From Istiophorus platypterus (lineage: Eukaryota > Chordata > Actinopteri > Istiophoriformes > Istiophoridae), in the NCBI GenBank assembly GCA_016859345.1, contig CM029116.1, forward strand, positions 4,345,143-4,409,142: DNA of 64,000 nt. Direction: 5' to 3'. Both the position numbers and the translations under genes were made by a program. This document shows, piece by piece, positions 12,101 through 21,328 of the stretch. Each line of letters opens with the position of its first letter. Position 1 is the first letter of the stretch. The notes below the pieces were generated by a model. That model was not told where the DNA came from. It did not search any database and saw only the letters and a list, made by a program, of their open reading frames with translations.

Positions 12101-12274
12101 CCACTGTGTGTGTGTGTGCCCCCCCCCCCCCACCTGAACACAAGTACACAAGTTCCTACACACACGCACGCATACACGCACGAAATCACCTGATCGACAT
12201 TCAAAAGGGTAAAACTGAAAGTAGCTGCTTACCGAGTTCGGGGTGTATCTCAGCCCACTGTCCGTGTAGTCCAT
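1..12274 (-). CDS. st14: st14, matriptase (type II transmembrane serine protease), 3' end cut by window
   Basis: The gene spans 19 exons, each bounded by AG/GT splice signals with compatible phases, totalling 2483 coding nt (827 codons plus 2 nt). Predicted order: cytoplasmic residues 1-41; membrane anchor about 42-64; SEA domain about 69-190 with the self-cleavage motif SEGSVIAYY (cut expected at G137-S138); CUB1 and CUB2 about 203-445; four LDLRa modules about 446-597; protease domain from I609 after the activation site SR|IVGG. The triad is H650 (AAHC), D704 (DNDIAL) and S798 (GDSGG), with the S1-pocket Asp at D792, predicting cleavage after Arg/Lys. Human ST14 has 855 residues and the same plan. 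In mammals the enzyme sits on the basolateral surface of epithelia, activates prostasin, PAR2 and pro-HGF, and is held in check by Kunitz inhibitors. Every key residue is present, so the gene looks functional. The teleost a/b paralog was not resolved. Confidence 0.96.
606..742 (-). CDS. st14: st14 exon 18 (S1 pocket)
   Basis: Encodes GFGAQVLQKAQVRIINQTVC followed by a segment ending TGGVDACQ. The Asp six residues before the catalytic serine (D792) defines trypsin-like specificity. NQT is a likely N-glycosylation site, also present in human (RVINQT). Phase 1 in, phase 0 out. Confidence 0.95.
1307..1578 (-). CDS. st14: st14 exon 17 (catalytic Asp)
   Basis: Encodes the central protease domain: RPSTWEAYLGLHTQ, then VISHPNYNSYTFDNDIALME with catalytic Asp 704, then RPICLPAPQHDFPTGNTVWI and TGWGATREGG. 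Donor GTGGGT. Largest exon of the gene (272 nt), phase 2 in, phase 1 out. Confidence 0.95.
2599..2782 (-). CDS. st14: st14 exon 16 (activation site and catalytic His)
   Basis: Encodes DCGRSMFKTSR, then IVGGQDAEEGEFPWQVSLHV and onward to WLVTAAHC. The zymogen cleavage site is SR|IVGG (human has R|VVGG). The cysteine at residue 599 should form the disulfide that keeps the protease domain tethered to the stem. Catalytic His is residue 650. Phase 1 in, phase 2 out. Confidence 0.96.
2932..3054 (-). CDS. st14: st14 exon 15 (LDLRa module 4)
   Basis: Encodes CTALTYRCKNNKCLSKVNPE followed by CDGTPDCDDGSDEENC. The insertion KVNPEC matches KGNPEC, which marks the fourth human module. Its acceptor is unusual: the pyrimidine tract upstream is a compound microsatellite (3062-3218). 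Confidence 0.93.
3062..3218. repeat. Compound microsatellite (GA)n-(AGAGCC)n-(AGACAGACAG)n at an st14 splice acceptor
   Basis: About 55 bp of GA repeats, then seven or eight copies of a 6-bp unit, then about five copies of a 10-bp unit. On the transcribed strand it is CT-rich and ends 8 nt from the first base of exon 15, so it doubles as the polypyrimidine tract. Confidence 0.95.
3646..3762 (-). CDS. st14: st14 exon 14 (LDLRa module 3)
   Basis: Encodes CKSGQVMCKNNKCVSEKNRC followed by DGRDDCGDGSDELDC. Six cysteines and a full calcium site are present. Phase 1-1. Donor GTGAG at 3645-3641. Confidence 0.93.
3867..3974 (-). CDS. st14: st14 exon 13 (LDLRa module 2)
   Basis: Encodes CSSQSISCKNGLCKPMFWKC followed by DGINDCGDGTDELNC. 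The CKPMFWKCD stretch matches CKPLFWVCD of human module 2. Six cysteines, phase 1-1. Confidence 0.94.
4073..4177 (-). CDS. st14: st14 exon 12 (LDLRa module 1)
   Basis: One exon, one module: CPKKFQCKNQRCIDTGLRCD followed by GWNDCGDMSDELNC. Six cysteines and the acidic calcium site DxSDE are present. Symmetric phase 1-1 exons explain how such modules are added or lost without breaking the frame. Confidence 0.94.
4264..4400 (-). CDS. st14: st14 exon 11 (CUB2, end)
   Basis: Encodes LCGEHPDGTVTETSKTNTMS then VLFFSDASYVDRGFDAEFEA. This closes CUB2 with the conserved SDxSYxDxGFxAE pattern. Phase 2 in, phase 1 out into the LDLRa modules. Confidence 0.93.
4491..4603 (-). CDS. st14: st14 exon 10 (CUB2, middle)
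   Basis: Encodes VPAGKAVRLTFKKFLISEPG followed by QQNGKECHKDYVEVNGKK. The CHKDYVEVNG motif matches CPKDYVEINGEKY of human matriptase CUB2. Phase 0 in, phase 2 out. Confidence 0.94.
4760..4863 (-). CDS. st14: st14 exon 9 (CUB2, start)
   Basis: Encodes KTCGGRLKGERGNFSSPNFP then NYYPPQMLCQWSIE, a textbook CUB opening with paired cysteines and a SPNFPNYYPP turn. Phase 1 in, phase 0 out. Confidence 0.93.
4993..5135 (-). CDS. st14: st14 exon 8 (CUB1, second part)
   Basis: Encodes MCGYYSPSEPLTFLSSGNVM followed by LVTMATNDKMNYPGFRAKV, the second half of CUB1 with the usual PGF motif near its end. A 720-bp intron (5136-5855), with no feature I recognise, separates it from exon 7. Confidence 0.92.
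5856..6090 (-). CDS. st14: st14 exon 7 (CUB1, first part)
   Basis: Encodes a CUB core with GQIQSPGFPDRPYPPNTFLQ followed by WQLRADPNYVIKLDF and a DCKNDFIKIYDSL motif. The aspartates in that last motif resemble the calcium-binding side of CUB domains. Phase 1 in, phase 2 out. Confidence 0.94.
6428..6463 (-). CDS. st14: st14 exon 6 (36-nt linker exon)
   Basis: A small exon encoding ALDARLVTSSYS, between the SEA domain and CUB1. It is bounded by a CAG acceptor and a GTAAG donor, and its phase (1 in, 1 out) fits both neighbours. Sequence similarity to human is low here, as expected for a linker, so the call rests on splice signals and phase. Confidence 0.8.
6678..6844 (-). CDS. st14: st14 exon 5 (SEA cleavage motif)
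   Basis: Begins with EGSVIAYYLSEFSVP, the most conserved part of the matriptase SEA domain. Human matriptase is cut between G and S of this motif during maturation, and the strands stay associated. The rest is a helical, charged segment ending VVADVVSS. Phase 2 in, phase 1 out. Confidence 0.94.
7433..7503 (-). CDS. st14: st14 exon 4 (SEA domain)
   Basis: A 71-nt exon encoding LKAIYSKSPQLAKYYVGSTV and QAF, the middle of the SEA domain. It corresponds to the human segment ending AVTAFS. The donor is GTAAGG. It ends in phase 2, and the next exon supplies the last base of a serine codon. Confidence 0.92.
7504..7644 (-). other. st14 intron 3, short and GC-rich
   Basis: A 141-bp intron whose 5' part is C-rich on the transcribed strand and has several G runs on the plus strand (about 7596-7630) that fit a G-quadruplex pattern. 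Splice signals are intact. Confidence 0.7.
7645..7775 (-). CDS. st14: st14 exon 3 (SEA domain, first part)
   Basis: Encodes the start of the SEA domain, including SMRITNQVFEDAYENNNSSE, closely matching the matriptase pattern MRITNENFVDAYENSNSTE. The NNSS sequence is a potential N-glycosylation site. The exon enters in phase 1 and leaves in phase 0. It is followed by a short, very GC-rich intron of 141 bp. Confidence 0.94.
7776..8826 (-). other. st14 intron 2
   Basis: Noncoding, AT-rich on its left half, with imperfect CA/CGCA tracts near 8430-8485. No exon, RNA gene or transposon was recognised. Confidence 0.6.
8827..8986 (-). CDS. st14: st14 exon 2 (signal anchor)
   Basis: Encodes residues 15-68. 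It has the conserved VEFLP motif, a lysine-rich juxtamembrane stretch, and a hydrophobic segment of about 22 residues ending in LLVWHFH. This is the single signal anchor that orients the protease outside the cell. Acceptor AG at 8988-8987, donor GTGAGT at 8826-8821; the exon ends in phase 1. Confidence 0.93.
8987..12232 (-). other. st14 intron 1
   Basis: A 3.2-kb intron, normal for a first intron that often carries enhancers. It holds a (CTTT)n tract (9824-9857), a GT/poly-G tract (10180-10214), a (TA)n tract (10521-10542) and an AAAC/AAAT-rich tract (10739-10802). No second gene was seen. Confidence 0.6.
12233..12274 (-). CDS. st14: st14 exon 1 (start codon, cytoplasmic tail)
   Basis: Encodes MDYTDSGLRYTPNS from an ATG at 12274-12272, then a consensus donor (GTAAGC). 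The GLRY motif resembles the GLKY motif in the human cytoplasmic tail. The codon phase (0) joins exon 2 exactly. No better upstream ATG with a splice link was seen. The transcription start was not located. Confidence 0.82.
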
Positions 12275-12487
12275 CGGGGTTCGGTGCCTGGACGGGACCT
12301 TTTCAATTTAAACCCAGAAACGACCACAAACACCTGCGCTCCTTCCTCTCTGCCCCCTTTGACCTCTGAGAGTTTCGAAGCTTCCCACAGGTTGTTGATC
12401 AGTTTTATCCCAGGAGTGAACCTGCAGGGCCCGGTAGCCGAGAAATGAGTCCTGGGTTCGAATCAAGCTCCGACCGAAAACCAGAAA

Positions 12488-12535
<48 letters not shown>

Positions 12536-13790
12536 TAATAACAAGCAGGTTCGGGGAAGCCAGTCGTCCACTGGAGTTATTGACAGAAGGCTCCTCTCAG
12601 ATCGAGATGTTCACTAAAGTCTCTCTGACCTAAATATGTCGCCTACCAGTGCGACGACAACAGCAGGAGGAAAAAGAAAAAAACCCTTTTTCCGGGAGCT
12701 TCAGGTTTCTGGGGCGTGTCTCCGCCCCAGTGCACACCTGAGCGACTTCCTGTTTACCTGCCACGGGCGGGAACAACCACATACGTCGATAAATAAATGT
12801 GTTTTGATGGAAAAACCCCAAGCAAATTACAAAATAGCTCCGCTGACTCTGCTCTGACTAAGTTCACAGTTAATTGTGGTGTTTTTTGAAGCTGACTACG
12901 CTCCGGCTCGGTTTCTACGGAAACGAGGGTTTTAATTGAATTAACACACTCTCTGGCCGTTTTTATGTGTGTGAACGTGGACGTGGTGAACGTCTCCGGC
13001 GGACTATTTTTAGCGCTGTAGTATCAGTCAGGTGCGTTCACCTGGCCGCGTCATCCTGAGACGTAACGACGGTGACTCATTCTGCTGAATCACCTCAGAG
13101 ACCGAGATGAGCCGCAGGTTTCTGGACACCCCCCCCCCCCCCCGCCACCACCTCCCCACCGAGTCTGCGCGAATAACCCAGCTCAGTGTTTTCTGTCTGG
13201 TTGTTATTATGTAATTCCGGAGATTGTATTGATCCGCGGACCGGTACCGCTAGGTAGCGCTGTTTTGTCCTGTACATTACTACCTGAAAACCCTGGGTCT
13301 GGGCCAGACACCCCTCAAAAAAACTTAAAAATGAGGGGATGACAAAAAAGCCTTAATCATTCTTTAGTCCACACACCCTCACCTTGGGAATTATTAAGTG
13401 CTTATTCAATTAGACACTTCACTGATTTGTGATTTTAACAGAAAACTTATTAGCAACTATTTTGACAGCTGGTTTGTCTGGTTGCCTGTATCTCCTATGA
13501 AACTGTATCTCGGGATCTGTTGTTATATTTTCCGTTTTTCTTTTTCGAGGATTTTTATGCACTGAATAACTCCTCGCTTATTAATAATCAAGATCAACAT
13601 ACGATTCAATAATGAAAATAAATGCAGCCTTAAAATAAAGGCCTCTTAATCATTTGTTTAAACATAAAGTAAGTAACATTTTGGACTAATCTATCTTTCT
13701 ATCAATCAATATATCTATGCTTCATCCATCTATCCATCTATCCGGCTATTGGTCCATGAAAAGACGACACATCCATATGGAAGTTGTGAG
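12275..13790. other. Intergenic spacer between aplp2 and st14; should contain the st14 promoter
   Basis: About 1.5 kb between the predicted end of aplp2 and the st14 start codon. It holds a tRNA-like SINE fragment with an (AAT)n tail (12425-12540) and a poly-C run near 13130. A TTTAAATT stretch lies about 30 bp upstream of the start codon, but I cannot say it is a TATA box. Confidence 0.55.
12425..12540 (+). mobile_element. Candidate tRNA-derived SINE fragment with (AAT)n tail
   Basis: A short segment reads like the 5' half of a tRNA gene: an A-box-like GGTAGCCGAG near 12431 and a B-box GGTTCGAATC near 12456, followed at 12489-12540 by AAT repeats. A tRNA head plus short-repeat tail is typical of SINEs. 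It is too short to be a complete element and no target-site duplication was identified. Confidence 0.45.
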
Positions 13791-13796
13791 TTTATT
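13791..13796 (-). promoter_or_regulatory. Candidate polyadenylation signal of aplp2 (AATAAA)
   Basis: The minus strand reads AATAAA here, and about 20-30 nt further on is a GT/T-rich stretch (TGTGTCGTCTTTT) fitting a cleavage-stimulation element. It is the only canonical hexamer I noticed between the stop codon and this point. Two ATTAAA hexamers at 15503-15514 could serve a much shorter transcript. Confidence 0.5.
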
Positions 13797-14348
13797 GATG
13801 TGTATCCCCCCTGTAACCATGAATCTGTTTCCACTGGTGTCAATCAAAAAAATTGTTTTTTGTTTTTTTTTTAAAAATCACTAATATGCATATTATATTA
13901 GTTCCAAGTTCCCCCTCCCACAATCAAGCAGGCAGTTACAAGATTGAAGCCATTTGGGTGCATAGTGAGACAGTCACATACAGAGATACTGTCACAGGAA
14001 GAGAAAGAAAAATAGAAAACGAGGAAACAAACTTAAAAATATATATATAATTTCATATAAGAACAATGCACACCACAGGTAATCCTCCGGAAAAAAGCCA
14101 TGATTGCGACATCAACTATACAGGCATACAAAGACAATACTAAGAGAGAGAGAGAGAAGAGGATTCTAGGATTCAGTTTACTTGTTTGTGTCTTTTTCTA
14201 CCAGTAAATACACACATCAGCTTTTTTTTTTTTTCCTTTTTTGCTTTTTGTCAGAAACCAGCTCTCCACGCCTTGTCTTGTCTTTCTGTGAGTCTCAGTC
14301 TGCCTGCACAGCCCTCCAGCTCCAAGGTGTCCTCTGGTGGCTTCGATG

Positions 14349-14620
14349 CAGGGCCGGCCCAAGCAGCCCTCCTGGGGGACTCTGATTCAAAAAGCTGCAA
14401 AATTTGTTTTTAAAGTGCCCCTTCCCCCAGAAAATAACATTAGCACCAAATCAATTGATTGGGTACAATTCCGAAATGTTATTTTCATTTTTAGAATAAA
14501 CTTTGTCCATGTTTAAATCCCATTAATTAATGTGTACATTTTCTCTTCAATTTTTTTTTTTTGGGGGGGGGGGTCCTGGTGATTGATGGGCCCTAATCAG
14601 ACGCATATGGCCGGCCCCCC
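14349..14620. mobile_element. Possible non-autonomous hAT-like DNA transposon remnant
   Basis: The left edge reads CAGGGCCGGCCCAAG and the right edge has GGCCGGCCC in the opposite sense, an imperfect terminal inverted repeat like those of hAT elements. No clear 8-bp target duplication was found and there is no transposase ORF, so this stays tentative. Confidence 0.3.
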
Positions 14621-15983
14621 AGCCCCGTTTTGATCTGTTCTACACTTCATGACCAGCAAAGCTAACAGTGTGTACATCCAACCCAAATCTGATTTACAAA
14701 TGAACTTTTCTGCAAATTGTTTTTTCGTTTCAAATAAAAAAATATACCCCCCCCCAAAAAAAAAAAACCAACATAACACTTATTTGTCAGTTGGTGGCAT
14801 GTCATCGCCCACTGTTCACAACGTGTGTGACACTGTATTAAAAAAAAATCAAGGCCGCGGGGGAGCCTGTCAGATACATAGTATGGAAAGAAAAAGATTC
14901 CACAATACATTCAACTATGTAACACGTGTCAATAGGCTTTACTCAATCTATCCTTAATTAAAGGTTGTGTCTGTGTGCATGGGGGGGTATGTTATCACAT
15001 TCACATAGTAAGGGTTCAGAGTGGACTCTGTGGGATGTGTTTGAGCTGGGGGGCCTGTGCACAACCCCGCCTTCCCCGACCCGCTCCGACAATGTGCCTG
15101 CAAACACAACTCATGACCACCGAGCTAAGAACCCTTAACAAACTCATTACCTCGTCCCTGGGAAAAAAAAACATAAACAAAAACAAACAAAAAAGGTGGA
15201 ATAAAAACATCTACTCTTATATATATATATTTAAATTGTATATGTATATTTTTGTCTGTTATCATAACAAAGAACAGAAAGTAAATAATTCATTATTTCA
15301 TTTTTTTTCTCATTTGTTTGTTTCACTATACATTTTTAATTGGTACAAAGAACCTTCATATACAAGCAATCTATTGAGAGGAAAGAGAAGAAAATAAAAC
15401 ACCAATTCTTTTTTGAGACAGAAGAAAAAAAAGTCGGAAACTGCTTGGATGACACCTGCGTGATGCAAAACTAAAGTGTTGTGCCTGGTGTGCTGTTTTT
15501 TTTTTAATTTTAATTTTTTTTTAAATGAAGGCTACTCAAAAACTTTTTTTTCTTTTAATTTTTAAATTTTTGCTTGATTTGCCTTTCACTTTCAAAGAAA
15601 CAAAAACAAAAACAAAGAAAATGTCTGAAGAAATGTTATACATCTTGATCTGAGACAGCTGTATTGATAATTACAGAGAAATCTGCAGAATCACATTTTC
15701 TGTAAATGCAAAAACTGGCAAATACGTCACCTTTTCAAAAGAAACGTGTTCAAAAAAAGAAAAGAAAAAGAGCTCTATAGTACAATGGTAGCAGTAGTAG
15801 AAGTAGTAGCATTATTTAAGGATTGTTTTTGAACAAACCAGTAAATGGAGTTTGGATTTATGCAAATAATTATAACGATAGCGTCATGTGTTATTGGTCA
15901 GTAGTATGTTCCCCCTAGGTTGCAGCCGTCCCCCTGTCGGACTCCAACAGGACCCCCTAACCCCACCCCCCGTGGGCCTCTGG

Positions 15984-16085
15984 TTAGATCTGCATCTGCT
16001 CCAGGTATTTGTAGGTGGGGTTCTCGTAGCCGTGGTTCTGCATCTTGCTGAGGTGACGTTCTTCCGGCGTCAACATGGGGTCGAC
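15984..16085 (-). CDS. aplp2: aplp2 exon 18 (cytoplasmic tail and stop)
   Basis: Encodes VDPMLTPEERHLSKMQNHGY then ENPTYKYLEQMQI and TAA. TPEE carries the Thr equivalent to APP T668. YENPTY is the endocytosis and PTB-domain (Fe65, Mint/X11) docking signal. Nearly identical to human APLP2. Confidence 0.97.
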   Translation of the reverse strand, partial: VDPMLTPEERHLSKMQNHGYENPTYKYLEQMQI

Positions 16086-16203
16086 CTGCGAGACGGACCA
16101 CAGGGCGTTAATCACCTACCAGTGCTCCGTTTAGACATGAGTTTGATGTAAATATAACACTTGGAACAAGACAGATAGCAGTTCATCAAGAGGACTGGTG
16201 TGT

Positions 16204-16260
<57 letters not shown>

Positions 16261-18285
16261 GTGTCCACCCACCTCCACGATGCCATGACTGATGGTGCCG
16301 TATTGCCTCTTCCTCAAGAGCACCAGGCTGATGACGATCACCGTTGCTATGGCCACTGCAATCACCAGCAGGCCGATCAGCGCGCTGCTCCCAAAGCTGA
16401 AGTCCTCTCCCAGGGGGCGGTAGGACTCCTGACAGGTGGGACAGGAGGGAGGGAGACGGGGGGAGACGGGGGGTGGGAGCGAGGAAACAACACATGCAAA
16501 CACAGATGAACACTGAAGCAAAAGAAGGAGACACAAGACAACCGTAACGACGACAAAACGTGACACTTATACTGGTCACAGGTTAGGTGACAACTTCACA
16601 TAAAGCTTCTGTCCAGCATCTTTAGAAAACATACCGCATATGCACCAATGGGCCATTTTTAAAGGGAAATTCCAGCATTTGTCGACCTGGGTCTTACTCT
16701 AAAAAAAAAATCCAAATTACCCTTTATGTCCAAAGGGCACGATAACATTAGAAACTACATTTAACTATACAATGTGGAAACTGTACTGTCCTCTTGTGCC
16801 TGCTGCTACTTCTCTGACATGCGAATGAACCCATTGTCCTCACATGAAGAGCAGATCACAGGATGATCCGGAAGTGGATCCATCATCTTGTGAAGTTTCA
16901 TTTCAATGTCTAAAAGGAATTTTAGGTGTTTACTTTCAGTCAGACCTGTAGGGAACGGTCCGCAATGATCTCTGGTAAATATTTTTTGATAAGGGTCGCA
17001 CTACTTCCCCCTGATCAATGTCGTTTGTGCTGGAATCTCTGTGTTGTGGACTCTCTACAGCAGAGGCACAGGGTCAATGATGAAACAATGATCAATGATC
17101 AATAATCATAACGGAGAGATTATAAAACTGGCACCCAGGTAGAAACATACAACAATTTCCCTATAAAAAAAATAATCCCTTCATTAATTTACCAGGAAAA
17201 ATAAGAATAACCGCTCATTTGCGACAACTGAAATTGGATTCTTCTGCTCTGCAGATAACCGTGCACTGATTTAAACTTTGCCAAGGAGGGATAATGGAAA
17301 ATATCACTTTTGGAGATTAACCTTCCTGGAAGTCACTTTTCAAATGGGCAAGCGAAATTAACTGGAGGGGATTTGACTCTTAATTCCTGTGTTAGAAACC
17401 CACAGAGAGGCAGGGACAACATCCCTCTCTGGCACAGGATCTGCAAGAAACGGCCGAAAGTGTGAACAGTGTGCACACATGCATGAAATGTGTCTCTGTG
17501 GAAGATTGTGTTATATCTTGGCCAACTGGGTGTACACACACACACACACACAAGCACACACAACCACAGTCACCCACACCTGTTTTCACAATGTAATCTG
17601 GCACATATGACTAATCATACATCGACAGCCAGCGCAGGGGGGGGATTTTTTTTTTTATCAACTGCTCAGTCTCACACATAAACTGAGGACAATCAGTTTG
17701 CGTGGATTCACATTCATCATATGAACTTAAAATTGATTTTTTTTTTTTTTTTTTTACGTGTACATTCAGATACATTCACATGACAAACATGCGCCCATGC
17801 AGAAATAACCAAAACATATTGGCCTGAAAAAAAAAGGAAAAAAAAAAAACAGAAAACAATACAAAACAAAAACTTTAAGAAACCAAGAGAAGGGATTAGG
17901 GGGTAATGATCCAATCCTGTTGTTTTAATTTTTAATTTTTAATTATTTTTTTTTAATTTTGCAGTTATCAGGCGCACAACTGCTTCTTTCCACACTCCCA
18001 CACTCCCTCCTTCTTTTTCCGTAACAACCCCCCAACCCCCAACCCCCCACCCCACCCAGCTACGGATGGCTACAGTTCCCCGGAGAGCCCTGTGGAGGTC
18101 GCTGCTATACTCACCAGCTCATCATCATGCATAACGCTGACTCTCTCTGCACTGTAAACCACTTCTTTAACATCCAGAGACTCATCAATCATCTGCCAAC
18201 ACAGACAGGGGAGCCCAGGTTACACTCGCCACAATGTGTGTGTGTGTGTTTGAGAAAGATTTTGTGTGTGTGTGTGATAGGTAGG

Positions 18286-18349
<64 letters not shown>

Positions 18350-21269
18350 AAGACAGAGAAAGAGACAGCGAGAGGCTGTGAATGTGCAGTGGAGTAAACT
18401 GGAATGATTATCCTGCGTTTGGGTGACGATACACCCGGAGCTGTCTTGTACAAAAACTGGAAGGAGAGAGGGAGGGGGTTTTGCAAGCATCAAGAACAGA
18501 CTCGCTTCTAGGCACACAGTTAACACGTCTTTCTTGAACAGACCGTCAGCCACCCATCACCGAGAGCTCTAATCTGGAGAGGAAGCGCCGTGAGTGGAAG
18601 TGGGTGCGTTAGTTCAGGAGGCGGAAACCAAAAATACTGCTGTTTGTAGAGACAGAGCAGTCCGGAGTCCAGAGTTCTCCCGCGGAAAAGTGATGATCAC
18701 AATCACAGTTTTTGTCGTTTTTAACCCCAGATTGCTCCGTCTTAGGAAACTAGCATTTAAAAACAAAACAAAGCAAAACAAAACAGAAAAAAAAATCAAC
18801 CATGCAAAATCATGCACTCATAAAACTTGCATAACTCATATGCTCACACACACACAAACACACACACAGGAATACACAGCTTTGTGGTTGGTGTTGTCGG
18901 ATTAGCATGCGAGACCACGGCAGACGTTCAGCAGCCGAGCGTCAGTTCGAAGATCTGCGTGGGAGAAACGGCGTGTCTTGAAAAAAGAAAAAGAAAAAAG
19001 AAAAGGAAGAAGAAGAAGAAGAGCAGTGGCATGCGACGGGCACCGAACAAAGCGCGGTGGCTGATCCGGTGTGAAGGTCACGCAGAATGGCCCCTGTGCG
19101 AGAAAGCCGTAACTATGACAACATAGTTACCGGATTAATCTGACTCATTAAAGGCCGAACTTAAGAGAGCTGTGTGAAAGCGCCGCTCGTCAACTCCAAT
19201 CGTCAGCACAAATCGACTTGGCCTGAGGTTGTGGTGATGACATCAAACTGTCGGGACGGCCGCCTCGTCGTGGAGAGGCGGGATTTTGACGCGGGAAACA
19301 CAATTTAAAAACCATCCCCACACAGATTCTCCTGTGTTTTATTCGCTTTGACAACGCTGCTCTAAGTTCACGTGTGGAGCGAGTCAGAGAGTTAAGCGGG
19401 GCCCGAGAATGAACGGCGAACGGACGGCGGCGGCGCTCTTACCACGTTGTCGCTGATCTTGGGTTTGCTGTTGATGATCCTCTCTTCGGCGCCGATCAGG
19501 CCGTCCAGACCGGACATGGCGGAACCTGCGGGGGGCCAAAAGGACAGGCGTGAATGACGGCAGGGGAGCGACAGCGCGGGGCAGCAGACAAACAAGGAAT
19601 GGTGGTATATAGATGGTGGGACAGCTGCACACGTAGATATCCCAGCTCTCTTTTCCCTGACAACTGGTGCCTCGGTCTCCTCAGCGCCCTGCTGACAACA
19701 AAGCCCTTTCTTCCATTCAGCACAGTGCGAGCAGTGTGAGGCAGACATGACACTGACCTTGCATCTTCCACAAAGGCCCTCTCAATGTGTTGTTTCTGAA
19801 TGTAGCTGAGATGTCTCTGTAAACATCCCCTGGGGCCTACTGACTAATTAAATGAAACCCCATGACCCCGTATGCTTCATAGTCCCCTGAGATTTTAACC
19901 TGTGGGGTTCAGTAAGTGGCTAAGTCAAAAACTGGGCCAGAGTGTCAAATATGCATGTTATAGACTGATGGTTCTGAAATAGGCATAGGATCTATTAATA
20001 CACACACACGAACACACACACACACACACACACACACACCAGATACGCCATGAATAAATCAAGAGCTGAAAGAGGAGAGAGCGAGCGAGGCAGCGGAGGG
20101 CAGGGTCCTGAGCGATGTAAAAAGCAGAGTCTGGCGTCGGCTTATTGTCCGCCGCCGCCGCCGCCCCCGCCATTGCTGCTAGTCAGCCAGCGCCAAACAC
20201 TTTAAGATTAGTACAATTGGCTTTGGATTAAGCGGCGGAACAATGATGTGTGTTTACAGGGCTCACTCAGCACAAGTGACGTTAGAAACTCTGGCAGGTT
20301 TTCAAGTGGTACTGCTGGGTACACATGGCGCCGCAGCCAGACACAATGGGAGTGACTTCTGCGGGAGCCAACGTGACCTCTCATCTGCATGGATTTGAAA
20401 AAAAAAAAAAAGAAGAAAAAGAAAAAAAAAGTGCTGAAACAGGCGGTCCATTAATCGACCCAGTCAGTCGCCAGAAAATGTAATGAAAAGTCGTCATTCG
20501 AGTCATTTACCAAGCAAACGTGTCAAACACTTGCTGGGTCAGAATGTTGGAAATGTGACAAATTCATGCAGATTTTCTCTCTATTATTAGATAACTGTAA
20601 ATTGATTTTTTTTTTTGGGGGGTCGTTATAGAATAATGGAGATTATAATGGACTGATTAATGGCTGCAGCACCAATGTAGGTTGGAATAGTAAAAACAAA
20701 CAAACAAAAAAAACAGAGGGACATTTTAAAAAAAATAATAAAAAAAGAAAAATAAACATATAATTTAGATCCAATAACTGGTGGAAGGTGTCCCTCTGTT
20801 CAGCTGAGTCAGTCCCAAAGGTTAAGCCCAGATCAGACGAAAAAACGGATGACTTGACCAAGGCACCGTCTCATGTCACGTAGGATAAATTGGGCCGATT
20901 TAAACCGGGCTGCGGGTCAGCGGCGGGAACGCTCAGCCTCCGACAGGGCCACTAAATCACGCCGGTCCTATCAGGAGGAGAGGGGGGCGACTGATGAGCA
21001 CGGGGGTAATTAGGTAGGGCACTTCGTCAGAATGCACTGAGAACGGGATGGCGGCAAACATGACCTAGGAGGGAGCCAGCTGTGACCTAAGGTGTCTCTA
21101 CCACACTTAGAAGCTACTGAATTCAGCATGAGGTGATAATCCTAGTATGATGGAAAAGCATAAGAGCAACCGAGTCCCAACCACGCCATCCAAAAAAGTA
21201 AAGGTTGAAAATGAACCAACAGATGGCTTCAGATTTAAGAAAAAAAACCAAAACAGAAAATGGCTGGAA

Positions 21270-21328
<59 letters not shown>

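Larger units (their letters stand above)
13770..15983 (-). other. aplp2: aplp2 3' UTR (predicted)
   Basis: About 2.2 kb downstream of the stop codon with no credible ORF, rich in A/T runs and containing U-rich stretches on the sense strand. The 3' limit depends on which polyadenylation signal is used. A possible hAT-like remnant sits inside (14349-14620). Confidence 0.5.

Noticed and set aside
16186..16579. Extension of the exon 17 ORF into a Thr-His repeat
   Set aside because: The His-Thr run is the intronic (CA)n tract; the GTGGGT donor and join to exon 18 give the conserved APLP2 tail.
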